Below, piece by piece: positions 53,624 to 62,291 of a DNA stretch of 64,000 nt. A model generated the notes under the pieces. That model did not search any database, was not told the DNA's origin, and was given only the letters and a program-made list of their open reading frames with translations. Each line of letters opens with the position of its first letter. The first letter of the stretch is position 1. The translations under genes were made by a program, and so were the position numbers. The stretch comes from Gemmatimonadota bacterium. GTDB lineage: Bacteria; Gemmatimonadota; Gemmatimonadetes; Longimicrobiales; Gaopeijiaceae. Location: contig JBBEBG010000016.1 of the NCBI GenBank assembly GCA_040882465.1, positions 1-64,000 on the forward strand, given 5' to 3'.

Positions 53624-55968
53624 AGTCCTGCCCCCGCTTCGGTACCAGGCTCCGCTCTGCCCGACGAGTCCGGCGTGTCCCGCACTCCGGGGCGATCCTT
53701 TTCCTCCGATCTCGACCAGGGGAGCCACCGCGCGAGCGTTCTCGCCACTCCCCGCCGCGGCCGAACTCCGAGCGACTGGAGGGCCCACCGGGCCGCGAGC
53801 GCGACGGAGCGGCGCCGCTCAGCATAAAGCCAGGGAGTACGGGAAAGTTCCTGGAGCCTCCCAACCGACTCCGTGTCCCCAAGCCTTCCCAGCGCGACGG
53901 CGGCGGCCTCGATGAGGTCGCTGTTATTCCCCCGGCGGTTAGAAAGACGAAGGATCGGCCTGAGGCGAGGCACTCCCCGAATAAGCCCACTCTTTCCTAC
54001 CCCTTGGATCGAAGCCACCTGGGTCTCGCGATCCTCGTCGTCCACCGCGGCGATGAGAAGCTCACCGGCGGCCGCTCCTCCGATGTTCGCCAGTGCCTGC
54101 GCACTCTCTCGCCGCACCCGCGCGTCGGGGTGGCGGATCGTGATTCGAAGGTGCTCAACGAATTGGGGATCTCCGATCTCGCGCACGATCGAGACGAGAT
54201 TCCGGACCACGTACCATCGCTCGTCATACAGGTGTGCCTCGATCGCGGGACCCACTCCCGGGCCCATGCGGGAAAGGATCTGGAGCAGGAGGAGCCGCCC
54301 CGGCCTCGACTTCTCTTGCGAGAGCGCGGTGAAGAGCGGTGGAATCGCGAGTGACCCGAGGTGCGGAAAGATGCGAGCGCCGGCCTCTACCGTTCGCGCG
54401 GGTTTTCCGAGGAAGCTTCGCACCAGCTGGAGAAGGGTGTGGCGATTGCAGAAGCGGTCGAGCACCTGCTCGGCTACGTCGCGCTGCCGGACCGGCCTAC
54501 CATCCTCGACCTTCCGGTGCCGAGCGAACGTGGCGATCAGTCGCTCCACCAGGTCGTACTCCTGATGCACGACGAACTCCGGAAGCGCCTTCTCCAGCTC
54601 GTTGGCGAGGAGCAGGTATTCCTCGACTTCGGATTCCCGCTCGAGGAGAGAGAGGAAGATCTCGCTCTTCCGGCGCAGGAGGAAGGTGGGATCCATCTCC
54701 CTCATGCGCGGCCGAATCCGCTCCATCGGCCAAAACTCTTCGGACCCAGCGCCTTCCGTATCGAGCAGCTCGAGGGTGGCCTGGTACCGCCGGCTCACGA
54801 AGGGTCCGGGATCCTCCCCGAGCAGGACGTCCTGGAGGTCCGGCCAGTGTTGCAGGAGGCCGGCGGAGTCGTCGGGCCCGCCTTTTTTTCCGGCCAGGGC
54901 GGCCATGGCCGCCTCAGCGATCTCCTTGCGGTCCTCCCGCCCCTCCAGGATCCGCGAGAAGAGTTGCATGACTCGAGACGATGCGCGGCCCCGGTTCTCG
55001 ACGGAATAGACGATGAGCTCCTCCAACTGACTGCGCTCCAGGCCGCGTGCGATCGCCTTGGTGAGGTCCACCGGCCCCGCCCGCTCTTCCCGACCCTCCG
55101 TACCCGGTGAGGGCACCCGACTCCCCGCGTCGCCATCCCCTTCCGTGAAGCCCCCCATCCCCTCCTCGAGGGTCATCGGCTCCGCGAGAAGCTCCATCCA
55201 CACCTCAGGGTGGATGCCCGCGTACACGTCGCGGATCTCGCGGAGGATCAACTCCAATTGGGCAGCGCCCATCCCGATCGCCGCCTGGCCCGCGTTCTGG
55301 CACGCGAGCCGCAGGAGGTCCACCCGTGAGTGCGCCGACAGCTCCTCCGGCATGTCGGCTCCCTTGACCAGCCACTCGAGGAGCGCCCTGAATTTCTCGG
55401 GACTGGCCGCGAGAGTCTGCCAGCTGATGTCAGGTCGCTCCTGTGCCACCTGAAAGCCCAGAAGCAGGGTGTCCCACGCCTGATCCCCCTCGACGGCGCG
55501 CCCATCCTCCTGGAAGGCTTGTTCCAACTGCAGGAGGGTCGCGGAGAGCCCTGGGAGGTGGCGGGACTGGAGGTAGTGATCCAACCCTCCCCGCGCCTCC
55601 AACTCCGCGCGGTCCTGCCCGAGGGCCTCGGCGAGCCCCGAGAGGGTTTCGGGAACGAGGAGGGCATCCAGGTCGAGTCGGGCCACGCGCCGGTGATGGA
55701 GCTTCCCCGCGAGTCTCCCGACGACGGCGTTCCCCTCTCCAATCTCCCGGCCGTCCGCTCGAAAACTAGAAGGGAGGACGTCGAGTTGGACCGGTCCGTG
55801 CCGGAGGAGCGGAAAGAGGCCCGCGTGCGCGCGTTGGATCGCCTCCGTCACCACCGGGGATCCCGCCGGATACAGTTCCATCGCCTGCACGGCGAAACCG
55901 AGCTCCCGAATCGCACCGTCGAGGAGGGTCTGGCGGGTGCGGTCGGGTACCACCTCGGGGGACGCCAT
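53620..55968 (-). CDS. HEAT-repeat protein with the shared N-terminal domain
   Basis: A 782-residue protein without signal peptide. Residues about 1-170 match the N-terminal domain of the HD protein (ELYPAGSPVVTEAIQRAH, then DADALL/ETLSGLAEAL pattern). The centre is helical and acidic. The C-terminal third carries HEAT-type repeats (VRNLVSIVREIGDPQFVEH, RRESAQALANIGG, IEAAAVALGRLGD). HEAT solenoids bind proteins, and in bacteria they are also found next to signalling or chaperone modules. It starts 7 bases after the J-domain gene. Confidence 0.8.
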   Translation of the reverse strand: MASPEVVPDRTRQTLLDGAIRELGFAVQAMELYPAGSPVVTEAIQRAHAGLFPLLRHGPVQLDVLPSSFRADGREIGEGNAVVGRLAGKLHHRRVARLDLDALLVPETLSGLAEALGQDRAELEARGGLDHYLQSRHLPGLSATLLQLEQAFQEDGRAVEGDQAWDTLLLGFQVAQERPDISWQTLAASPEKFRALLEWLVKGADMPEELSAHSRVDLLRLACQNAGQAAIGMGAAQLELILREIRDVYAGIHPEVWMELLAEPMTLEEGMGGFTEGDGDAGSRVPSPGTEGREERAGPVDLTKAIARGLERSQLEELIVYSVENRGRASSRVMQLFSRILEGREDRKEIAEAAMAALAGKKGGPDDSAGLLQHWPDLQDVLLGEDPGPFVSRRYQATLELLDTEGAGSEEFWPMERIRPRMREMDPTFLLRRKSEIFLSLLERESEVEEYLLLANELEKALPEFVVHQEYDLVERLIATFARHRKVEDGRPVRQRDVAEQVLDRFCNRHTLLQLVRSFLGKPARTVEAGARIFPHLGSLAIPPLFTALSQEKSRPGRLLLLQILSRMGPGVGPAIEAHLYDERWYVVRNLVSIVREIGDPQFVEHLRITIRHPDARVRRESAQALANIGGAAAGELLIAAVDDEDRETQVASIQGVGKSGLIRGVPRLRPILRLSNRRGNNSDLIEAAAVALGRLGDTESVGRLQELSRTPWLYAERRRSVALAARWALQSLGVRPRRGVARTLARWLPWSRSEEKDRPGVRDTPDSSGRAEPGTEAGAGL

Positions 55969-55975
55969 TGCTCGC

Positions 55976-56746
55976 TTAGGGCCCCTCGAACCGCAGGTGA
56001 TCGTCCAACTCCGGGCTCCCTGGCGCCGTTCTCCAGCTCAGGAGGTCCACCATGACCGCGGAAAGGGGCCGTTTGGCGCTCGCCTGTTCGGCGTTGAAGG
56101 CCTCGACCGTGCGAAGGAGCTTTTCCGGGTCGGTGAAGCGGAGAGCACCTGCGATTCCCAGGACGCGGTCGTCGCGCCACCAGTTCGCTTCGAGGGTGCG
56201 GGCGAGGGTCTCGAACCGGGTCAGGATTCCGCGCAGAGCACCCTCGTCCAAACGGTCCGCCACAACGACGAGAAGCCGGCGGCGGCGGCGGCCCCGCGTG
56301 GCCTCCAGGGCGATCGAGGTCCCCGCGGCCTGGAACTCCGACCAGCGGTAGTCGGGTGCCGCGTTCCGAACACGCCCGCGGAGCTGCTCCACGGCCGCGC
56401 GTGTCACGAGCGCCGCATCCTCCATCCGTCCGCGAGGTGTCTTCGAGGTCCGGTCTCGGCCACTTCTCGGAGGCGCTCCGTTCTGGACGGACGGAGCGGA
56501 GCCGGCTAGAACACTCGTCCGTTCGGCATCGTATTTGGCCCGGAGCGCCGGCGCACGGAGGATCGCATAGGCCTGGTTCAACTCCACCATCTTGTTCTCG
56601 GCCAGATGCCTCAACTCCGCGTCCATTCCGGCGACCCGATCCGGGTGGCAGGCGCGGGCCCGCTGGCGATACGCTTCCCGAATCTGCTCGGCGTCGGCTC
56701 CGGGATCCACGCCGAGGACGGCGTACAGGTCCGATGGCGCGTTCAT
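55976..56746 (-). CDS. J-domain (DnaJ-like) protein
   Basis: A 256-residue protein beginning with a complete J domain (about 1-75): LYAVLGVDPGADAEQIREAYR, then the HPD tripeptide in ACHPDRVAG, then ELNQAYAILRAP. There is no Gly/Phe region or zinc finger, so it is a type III J-protein. The remaining about 180 residues are a domain I do not recognise, with RRRRRLLVVVADRLDEGALRG and AVMVDLLSWRT. It should stimulate an Hsp70 (DnaK) at a specific place, probably on its operon partners. The ATG overlaps the ATPase stop (ATGA). Confidence 0.87.
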   Translation of the reverse strand: MNAPSDLYAVLGVDPGADAEQIREAYRQRARACHPDRVAGMDAELRHLAENKMVELNQAYAILRAPALRAKYDAERTSVLAGSAPSVQNGAPPRSGRDRTSKTPRGRMEDAALVTRAAVEQLRGRVRNAAPDYRWSEFQAAGTSIALEATRGRRRRRLLVVVADRLDEGALRGILTRFETLARTLEANWWRDDRVLGIAGALRFTDPEKLLRTVEAFNAEQASAKRPLSAVMVDLLSWRTAPGSPELDDHLRFEGP

Positions 56747-58638
56747 CCGGTCTCGGCCACGCCGTTGGGGGGAACGATTCCGGGCGCTGGCCCGGCGCCG
56801 AGCGCCGGGGTAGCCGGCGATGCAATCCGGGAACTCTCCGCATCAGCGGACCTGGCGTCCCGGGACACCTCCGGCGCACCCGTCTCCCGGACCGCTCGCG
56901 CGATCTCGTCGAGGCTCGTGAGGCCTTGGCGAACCTTCGCCATCCCCGCTTCCCAGAGCGTCTGCATTCCCCCCTCTTCCGCGAGCCGCGTGAGCTCACC
57001 CTGGCTCGCTCCTCGCACGACCCCTTCGCGGAAACGATCCGTCACACTCAGGATCTCGAAGATCGGAACGCGCCCGTGGTATCCCCGCCCCTGGCACTCG
57101 GCACAACCACTCGGGGCCAGGTAACGCTGTCCATCCACGGGGAGATGGAGGGAACGAAGGACGGCCGGATCGGGACGGGCAAGCGCCGCGCAGTGATGGC
57201 AGAGCCGCCGAACCAGCCGCTGGGAGATGATCGCCAAGAGCGAGGAGCTCAACATGAACGGGGTCACGCCGAGATCGAGGAGCCGCACCACGGTGCTGAC
57301 CGCACTGTTCGTGTGGAGCGTCGAAAAAAGGAGGTGGCCCGTGACCGACGCGCGGGCTGCGATCTCCGCCGTCTCCTCGTCACGGATCTCCCCGACGAGG
57401 ATCACGTCCGGGTCCTGGCGGAGGACGGAACGGAGGACCTTAGCGAAGGTGAGCTCGATTTTGTCCCGGATGGGGACCTGCGTGATTCCCGGGAGCTGGT
57501 ATTCGATGGGGTCCTCGATTGTCACGACATTCAGGCTGTCGGTGTCGATCCGCTGGAGAAGTGAGTAGAGAGTCGTCGTCTTCCCCGAGCCGGTCGGACC
57601 GACGACCAAAATCATCCCCTGGGGATGCGTCAGGAGTCCCTTCACGAGCTCCAACTGACGAGGCTCGAGCGCCAACTCCTCGAGCTCCATCAGCTGCGTG
57701 TGCCTGTCGAGGATGCGAAGGACCATCTTTTCTCCCGCGAGCGTCGGGAGCGTCGAAACCCTCAAGTCGATCTCTCTCCCGTCCACGTTCACCCGGCATC
57801 GTCCGTCCTGGGGGAGACGGCGTTCGCTCACGTCCATTTCAGCCAGGACCTTGAACCGGGACACGAGCCCGGCGTGCATCCACTTGGGCATCACCTGGCT
57901 TTCGACCAAGCGCCCATCCACCCGGTTGCGAATCACGAGGTGGTCCGCCTGGGGCTCGATATGGATGTCGGAGGCACGCTCCCGCAGTGCTTCGTGGAGA
58001 ATCAGATTCTGGAGATGAACCGCGCTGGGGAGTCCTTCACCGGACTCGCCAGAGACGCCCGCAAGGAGCTCGGCCGGGAGGAGCGCCTCCTCATCCGGGG
58101 AGAGCACGAGGGCGCCCAGTTCACCCTTTTCCGCCATCGAATCCGCCGTCCGGGAGCGCCCAGGCGAAAGGAGCGTGGGCATTTCCCGTTCCGAGGGCAC
58201 TACAGCGGTCGAAGCGGACTCGTGGGAATGGTGGAAGCGAATAGCGGTGAAAAGATCGGCTCGGTCGGCGAGCACCGGGACGATCCGAGCGCCGGTGAGG
58301 GCCTGGAGTCGGCCCGTGGCCCCGAAGTCGAGGGGATCGTCCATCGCCACGGTGAGCTCCTCCCCCACTCGGGCGACGACGAGGGCCGGAATCCGCTCGG
58401 CGACTCGCTGGGGAAGAACACGGGCGACCTCGGGGTCCACCTGCAGAAGGGTGGTGAGATCGTAGACGAACTCAGGTTGGGTCTGGAGGGCGTCGAGGAT
58501 GTCCCGCTTCGAGACCAGGCCCATTCGGACCAACGTTTCACCCAGCCAGCACTTCTCGCTCTCCGACTTTGCTAGGACGGCGCGAAGCGCCTCTGAGTCC
58601 AGCTTGCCTTTCCGGACGAGAAGTTGGCCGAGCTTCAC
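56743..58638 (-). CDS. PilB/GspE-family secretion ATPase with MshEN-like N-terminus
   Basis: A 631-residue type II/IV secretion ATPase. Two MshEN-like units at the N-terminus (KLGQLLVRKGKLDSEALRAVL and WLGETLVRMGLVSKRDILDAL) follow the c-di-GMP-binding LGxxLxxxG pattern. The ATPase has Walker A GPTGSGKTT at about residue 350, the Asp box TIEDPIEYQLPG, Walker B VILVGEIRDEETA, the His box LFSTLHTN and the tetracysteine zinc site (CHHC...CAEC). It starts with GTG at 58638. A Pro/Ala-rich tail follows. It powers pilus extension or protein export in relatives, but no pilin, PilC or secretin gene lies in this window. Confidence 0.9.
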   Translation of the reverse strand: MKLGQLLVRKGKLDSEALRAVLAKSESEKCWLGETLVRMGLVSKRDILDALQTQPEFVYDLTTLLQVDPEVARVLPQRVAERIPALVVARVGEELTVAMDDPLDFGATGRLQALTGARIVPVLADRADLFTAIRFHHSHESASTAVVPSEREMPTLLSPGRSRTADSMAEKGELGALVLSPDEEALLPAELLAGVSGESGEGLPSAVHLQNLILHEALRERASDIHIEPQADHLVIRNRVDGRLVESQVMPKWMHAGLVSRFKVLAEMDVSERRLPQDGRCRVNVDGREIDLRVSTLPTLAGEKMVLRILDRHTQLMELEELALEPRQLELVKGLLTHPQGMILVVGPTGSGKTTTLYSLLQRIDTDSLNVVTIEDPIEYQLPGITQVPIRDKIELTFAKVLRSVLRQDPDVILVGEIRDEETAEIAARASVTGHLLFSTLHTNSAVSTVVRLLDLGVTPFMLSSSLLAIISQRLVRRLCHHCAALARPDPAVLRSLHLPVDGQRYLAPSGCAECQGRGYHGRVPIFEILSVTDRFREGVVRGASQGELTRLAEEGGMQTLWEAGMAKVRQGLTSLDEIARAVRETGAPEVSRDARSADAESSRIASPATPALGAGPAPGIVPPNGVAETG

Positions 58639-58790
58639 GCCATCGTCCTTCCCCCGAAGAGCGGGTGTCCACGTCGGCCGTCCCGTTGAGAGCGGCCGGC
58701 GGCAAAAACGAACCCTGAGCGCACGCTAGCTCCAACTCGGCGACGACGCGAGAATCGCGGCCCGCCCGACCTCGTCACACCCTCCCGCGA

Positions 58791-59252
58791 TCAGCAGGCT
58801 CCGCTGCTCGCCGCCGGCTGAGCCCCCTCGTACGGGGCACCGGTGCCGAGTGATCCGACGAAGAAGGTCCGACCGTCCGTGAAGGTCACGTCGCGCGCGT
58901 TGGCCCGGCGGAGGGAGTGGTCGCGCGCCTGGTAGCCGTCCACGATGAGGACTGTCCCGATCGGGAGGCAGTCCCTCCGGAGCCCGCGCCGCTGGAGGAC
59001 GTTCGGCGTCCCGCCCTCGACCATCCAGACTTCCTTCGTTCCGTCCTCGGTGGTCACCTCGAGGTGAATCCAGGAATGGGGATTCACCCACTCGAGCCGG
59101 ACCACCGGCCCTTCGAGCCGGATCGGCGCATCGGGATCGAACTCGGCCCCGAAGGCGTGGTGCGCCGCCGAGGGTGTCGAACTGATCAGGAGGAGGCCGG
59201 CAGCCAACGCCACCAGGGCCATGCTCGCGAAGACCCATCTCATGGTGCTCAC
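58791..59252 (-). CDS. DUF6152 family exported protein
   Basis: A 153-residue protein with a signal peptide (about 1-30, ALVALAAGLLLISS...SAA). The mature start HHAFGAEFD and the later WVNPHSWIHLEV and RRGLRRDCLPIGTVLIVDGYQAR are the DUF6152 pattern. The paired histidines at the mature N-terminus could bind a metal, but no function is known. GTG at 59252 overlaps the upstream gene stop (GTGA); ATG at 59243 is the other choice. It is the last gene of a three-gene operon. Confidence 0.86.
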   Translation of the reverse strand: MSTMRWVFASMALVALAAGLLLISSTPSAAHHAFGAEFDPDAPIRLEGPVVRLEWVNPHSWIHLEVTTEDGTKEVWMVEGGTPNVLQRRGLRRDCLPIGTVLIVDGYQARDHSLRRANARDVTFTDGRTFFVGSLGTGAPYEGAQPAASSGAC

Positions 59253-60310
59253 CTCGGTTCAGATTGGTTTTGCGCCGCCTGCCGTTCTTGGTACCGTGCG
59301 CCGCTCAGAATGTTCGAGAGCGCGTAGTTCCCCTCGTGGCAAGCATACTCGTAGATCAGTTCGTTCCCCATGGACTCGAGGGGGACTTCCCCACCCCAGG
59401 GCTCCGCATAAACCGAGGGGTCGTCAATCGTGAAGTGGTAGACGATCGTGTCCTCATCCTCACGGGTGAACCGCTCGATGACCTTGAGATTGTCCGACGA
59501 GTTCGACCGGAAGCGCTGCATGGGATGGAGGTTCGTTGTCTCGACGACGAGAGTATCCCCCTCCCAACGCCCCCAGGAGTCACCCATCCAGGGCCGCACA
59601 TCCGGGGGAAGCCTCGGTCCGTCCCCGATTCGGATGATGCGCGTGTCGTGGATCATCTCCGTCATGATCACGACGTGGTCGGCGGTCTGCACGATGGTGT
59701 AGTTGTTGTTGTAGAACCCGTTCGGGAGCATCGGCGGGCCCGCGTTCGACCCGAAGGACATGATGCATCGCTCTCCGAGCGGCCGGTTTTCCGGGTGGTC
59801 GTACGCGCCGCCAGCCCGTGAGGACCGGCCGTATTCGAGGCGCTCGGCTCGGGATGCTTCCGTCGTGGCCGGGACTCGGCCGTCGGCGGGAAAGGTCACA
59901 AGCGAAGTGCGCGCCTCCCCCCGCACCACCGCGACCGCATCGCCGCGGTCGATGTAGATCCCGTCGTATCCGCCCACGCCGCCGGCGGCGCCTGTCGATC
60001 CGTCGCCGCCGACCGGGGGCGCGGGCCGATTCGGGTCGCTCGGACGGGTCAGCGACTGGGCCCGCGTCTCCGCGGCTTCCCGGATGGCCGCGACCTCTTC
60101 GGCGCTCATGACGGGACCCACGCCGCTGGGCCGTTCGAAGGGGGTCACGGTGGCGTTTGTCCAATTTCCCTGAAGGTCGGGTTGGCCTTCCGGAGTCCGT
60201 GGCGCCACCCAGTTCGAGTTTCCAGACTGCGCCTGCGCCGCCGCGGGAGTGGCAACGCACGCGGCCGCGATAGACAGGGCCAGCAACGGAATCGTGGTTC
60301 GCGCCTTCAT
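59249..60310 (-). CDS. Exported beta-rich protein of unknown function (paralogue 1)
   Basis: A 353-residue protein with a signal peptide (about 1-28, ending TPAAAQAQS). The mature part begins with a GQPDLQGNW element and later shows RCIMSFG, WMGDSWGRWEGDTLVVET, TIDDPSVYAEPWGG and EYACHEGNYALSNIL. These same short elements recur in the upstream protein, so the two are paralogues. The family is common beside DUF6152 in soil bacteria in my memory of databases, but I know of no function. The start at 60310 overlaps the upstream stop (ATGA). Confidence 0.82.
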   Translation of the reverse strand: MKARTTIPLLALSIAAACVATPAAAQAQSGNSNWVAPRTPEGQPDLQGNWTNATVTPFERPSGVGPVMSAEEVAAIREAAETRAQSLTRPSDPNRPAPPVGGDGSTGAAGGVGGYDGIYIDRGDAVAVVRGEARTSLVTFPADGRVPATTEASRAERLEYGRSSRAGGAYDHPENRPLGERCIMSFGSNAGPPMLPNGFYNNNYTIVQTADHVVIMTEMIHDTRIIRIGDGPRLPPDVRPWMGDSWGRWEGDTLVVETTNLHPMQRFRSNSSDNLKVIERFTREDEDTIVYHFTIDDPSVYAEPWGGEVPLESMGNELIYEYACHEGNYALSNILSGARYQERQAAQNQSEPR

Positions 60311-61191
60311 CGTGGCTCCTCGGATCCGATCGGGACCCTCCGAAGGTGTCCATACATCAACTCTTCCACGAACTCCACACACTTGAATTGTCCCAGCCGG
60401 GCGTTCGGGTCCACATGGCGGTAGAGCGGGAGGCGAATCGTCCAGGGTCTCGAGAAGGTCTGCGGGTCCTCGATCCTCGCCTCGTATTGGAGGTGGTTCG
60501 GGCCCATCAGCGTATACCGCTCTTCCACCGTCATCTGGTAGCTGTGGTGGTTCCCGGCCCGGTCGAACCAAGCCTGACCGTTGAAGCCCGAGACGCGTAC
60601 CACGAAAGTGTCGCCTTCCCAACTGCCGACCGACTGTCCCATCCAGCTGTCCACCTCGGGCGGACCAGGGTCCGTGAGGTAAACGTCCCGCACCGCACCC
60701 GCATATTCGTAAGTGATGAAGAACTTGCTCTCACTCTGGAAGATTTGGAACGGAAAGGGCATGTAGGTCGCCCGGGGCACCCCCGGCAGGTAACACCTGA
60801 TCTCCGGGTCGCGATCCAGGTAGTTCACGCGGTTTTCGTCGCGAATGGCCAGCGCTTCGGGGAGATAGGGGATCTCTCCCCCTTCCACGATTCCCCAATA
60901 CCAGGGAACCGAGCCGACCGCGCCGAGCGCGAGCACCTCCGCTGCGGGGACCGGGACGACCGGGCCTTCCCGCATCTGGAGAGCGGCGCGAGCCGCGTGG
61001 GGCTCGATGTCCCAGTGGGCGTTCCCCAGTGCCTGCCAGAGCCCGTTCAGGTCGGGACGCCCGGAAGCGTTCCGGGGAATCTCCCCCGCCTGAGCCGACG
61101 CCCCCACCGGGGCGAGCAGGCCCGCCACCAAGGCCCCCATGGCCACCCGGCGTGCGGCGCGGCCTGAGGGAGTCAGAAGTTTCTGCCGCAT
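60307..61191 (-). CDS. Exported beta-rich protein of unknown function (paralogue 2)
   Basis: A 294-residue protein with a signal peptide (about 12-35). The mature part has GRPDLNGLW, RCYLPGVPRA, WMGQSVGSWEGDTFVV, ARIEDPQTFSRPW and a cysteine in FKCVEFVEELMYG. It shares the PDLxGxW, WEGDT and DPxxFxxPW elements with the next gene's product. It is the first gene of the operon with paralogue 1 and DUF6152. An alternative start 36 bases upstream (61227) is possible, but the signal peptide fits 61191. Confidence 0.78.
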   Translation of the reverse strand: MRQKLLTPSGRAARRVAMGALVAGLLAPVGASAQAGEIPRNASGRPDLNGLWQALGNAHWDIEPHAARAALQMREGPVVPVPAAEVLALGAVGSVPWYWGIVEGGEIPYLPEALAIRDENRVNYLDRDPEIRCYLPGVPRATYMPFPFQIFQSESKFFITYEYAGAVRDVYLTDPGPPEVDSWMGQSVGSWEGDTFVVRVSGFNGQAWFDRAGNHHSYQMTVEERYTLMGPNHLQYEARIEDPQTFSRPWTIRLPLYRHVDPNARLGQFKCVEFVEELMYGHLRRVPIGSEEPR

Positions 61192-61221
61192 GTCCTCGTC
61201 CCTGAATGCTGGAGGTGACAG

Positions 61222-61345
61222 TCTCACCCTAACCCCTCCTCGACGCTACGGGGAGAGGAGCCATGGGGCAAGATTGAGGCGAGCCTCCGATCCCCTCCCC
61301 GGGGAAGGGGAGGTGTCCAAGTGTGCGCCGAGTGTGCGCCGATCT
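61222..61345. repeat. Palindrome-rich intergenic element, possible dispersed repeat
   Basis: Between paralogue 2 and the cytochrome gene the sequence has CTCACCCTAACCCCTCC followed by several inverted pairs, such as CCTCCCC with GGGGAGG near 61292-61315, and a direct repeat of GTGTGCGCCGA at about 61321-61342. The layout resembles dispersed extragenic palindromic elements of high-GC genomes. Only one copy is in the window, so the repeat status is not shown. Confidence 0.4.
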
Positions 61346-61381
61346 ATTTACCCCAATCGTTCTACCCCGTCGGATCGGCCG

Positions 61382-61840
61382 TCAGCGCACCCCGCGATAC
61401 TCCGGCCGATAGTGCTGGTGACAGGTTGTGCACGACTCATAAAGTGGATCGCTCAGGGCGACAAGCGCCGCCAGGTCGCGGTTCCGCGCCGCTTCGTACG
61501 CAGCCGCGCCGGCGGCCCGCATGAGGGCGGCGTCCCGCATCCACTGGTCCTGATCGTACGCCCGGCCCGGAGCCATCAGGAGATTCGCCGACTCCGCGAG
61601 CATCAGCGTCCACCCCACCAGCTCGTTCCACTCTTCGCCCGACTGGGGAGTGCGGGATTCGATGTAGAAGACGGCGTCCGAGGCGGGATAGATGAAGTCT
61701 ACCATGAGTCGGCTCATGGAGGCGACCGGGGCGGGACCCGGGGCCGGCTCCTGCGCACGCACCGACGCGGCGGCCCCGACGAGTCCGAGGCTCGCGGCGA
61801 TTACGGTCCTTCCGATCCCAACCTTCGCAGCCATGCGCAT
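61382..61840 (-). CDS. Cytochrome c'-like exported protein
   Basis: A 152-residue exported heme protein with a signal peptide (about 1-30, ending SVRAQ). The body is helical and the heme motif CTTCH lies near the C-terminus, followed by QHYRPEYRG. Segments EEWNELVG, ESANLLMAPGRA and LYESCTTCH match the lipoprotein at 50695-51198, so the two are paralogues; this one has a normal cleavable signal and no lipobox. It is transcribed away from the di-heme peroxidase gene. Confidence 0.87.
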   Translation of the reverse strand: MRMAAKVGIGRTVIAASLGLVGAAASVRAQEPAPGPAPVASMSRLMVDFIYPASDAVFYIESRTPQSGEEWNELVGWTLMLAESANLLMAPGRAYDQDQWMRDAALMRAAGAAAYEAARNRDLAALVALSDPLYESCTTCHQHYRPEYRGVR

Positions 61841-62291
61841 CTCTCCTCTCTACCTTCGGGACATGGTGGACCCGAGCCCGAGGGCAGATCCATCATAACG
61901 GATGACCCCTGCAGTCCTGATATTCATGCTCGACGCGTCCCCGGATTGTCAACGCACCGATCGGTGCCGCGGAACTCGGGATCTCTGTTCGTGCGTCCAT
62001 CCCCCACTCCCGGAGCTTCGACAGTTTCGATCGAAAGCTGCACTCGGTGCCGCCGGGTCCGTCGCGCTTCCTGGTATGCCCAGGGGCTCCTCACGTTCTT
62101 TCAGGGCGAGCTTTGCGAAATTGCGGGGGATTCCCCGGGCTCTCTCCCGGGGGTCTTCGAAGTGAGGAACGTTAGGGTCCTGTAAAGCACCTTGCCGGAG
62201 CTTTTAGGTGAGGCCTATGCTGGTTAAACCAGCGGTCGTGGTGGTCCACGTTCGCGGTTTGCACCAGGGGCTCCTCCCCTCAGGAGGTCCG
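61841..62291. other. Long divergent intergenic region before the di-heme peroxidase gene
   Basis: These 451 bases hold the promoters of two divergent exported-heme-protein genes. No gene is visible. There is an inverted repeat CCCCGGG (62133-62139) with CCCGGGG (62146-62152), and a promoter-like pair listed separately. The right end has AGGAGG at 62282-62287 as a strong ribosome site. Confidence 0.5.
62192..62221 (+). promoter_or_regulatory. Candidate promoter of the di-heme peroxidase gene
   Basis: TTGCCG (62192-62197) and TATGCT (62216-62221) are 18 bases apart, an acceptable housekeeping-type spacing. They lie about 70 bases before the ATG on the plus strand. The match is moderate only. 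Confidence 0.35.

Noticed and set aside
61139-62185. Plus-strand open frame across the cytochrome c'-like gene and the divergent spacer
   Set aside because: It is antisense to a clear exported cytochrome, and its composition is that of a shadow frame.
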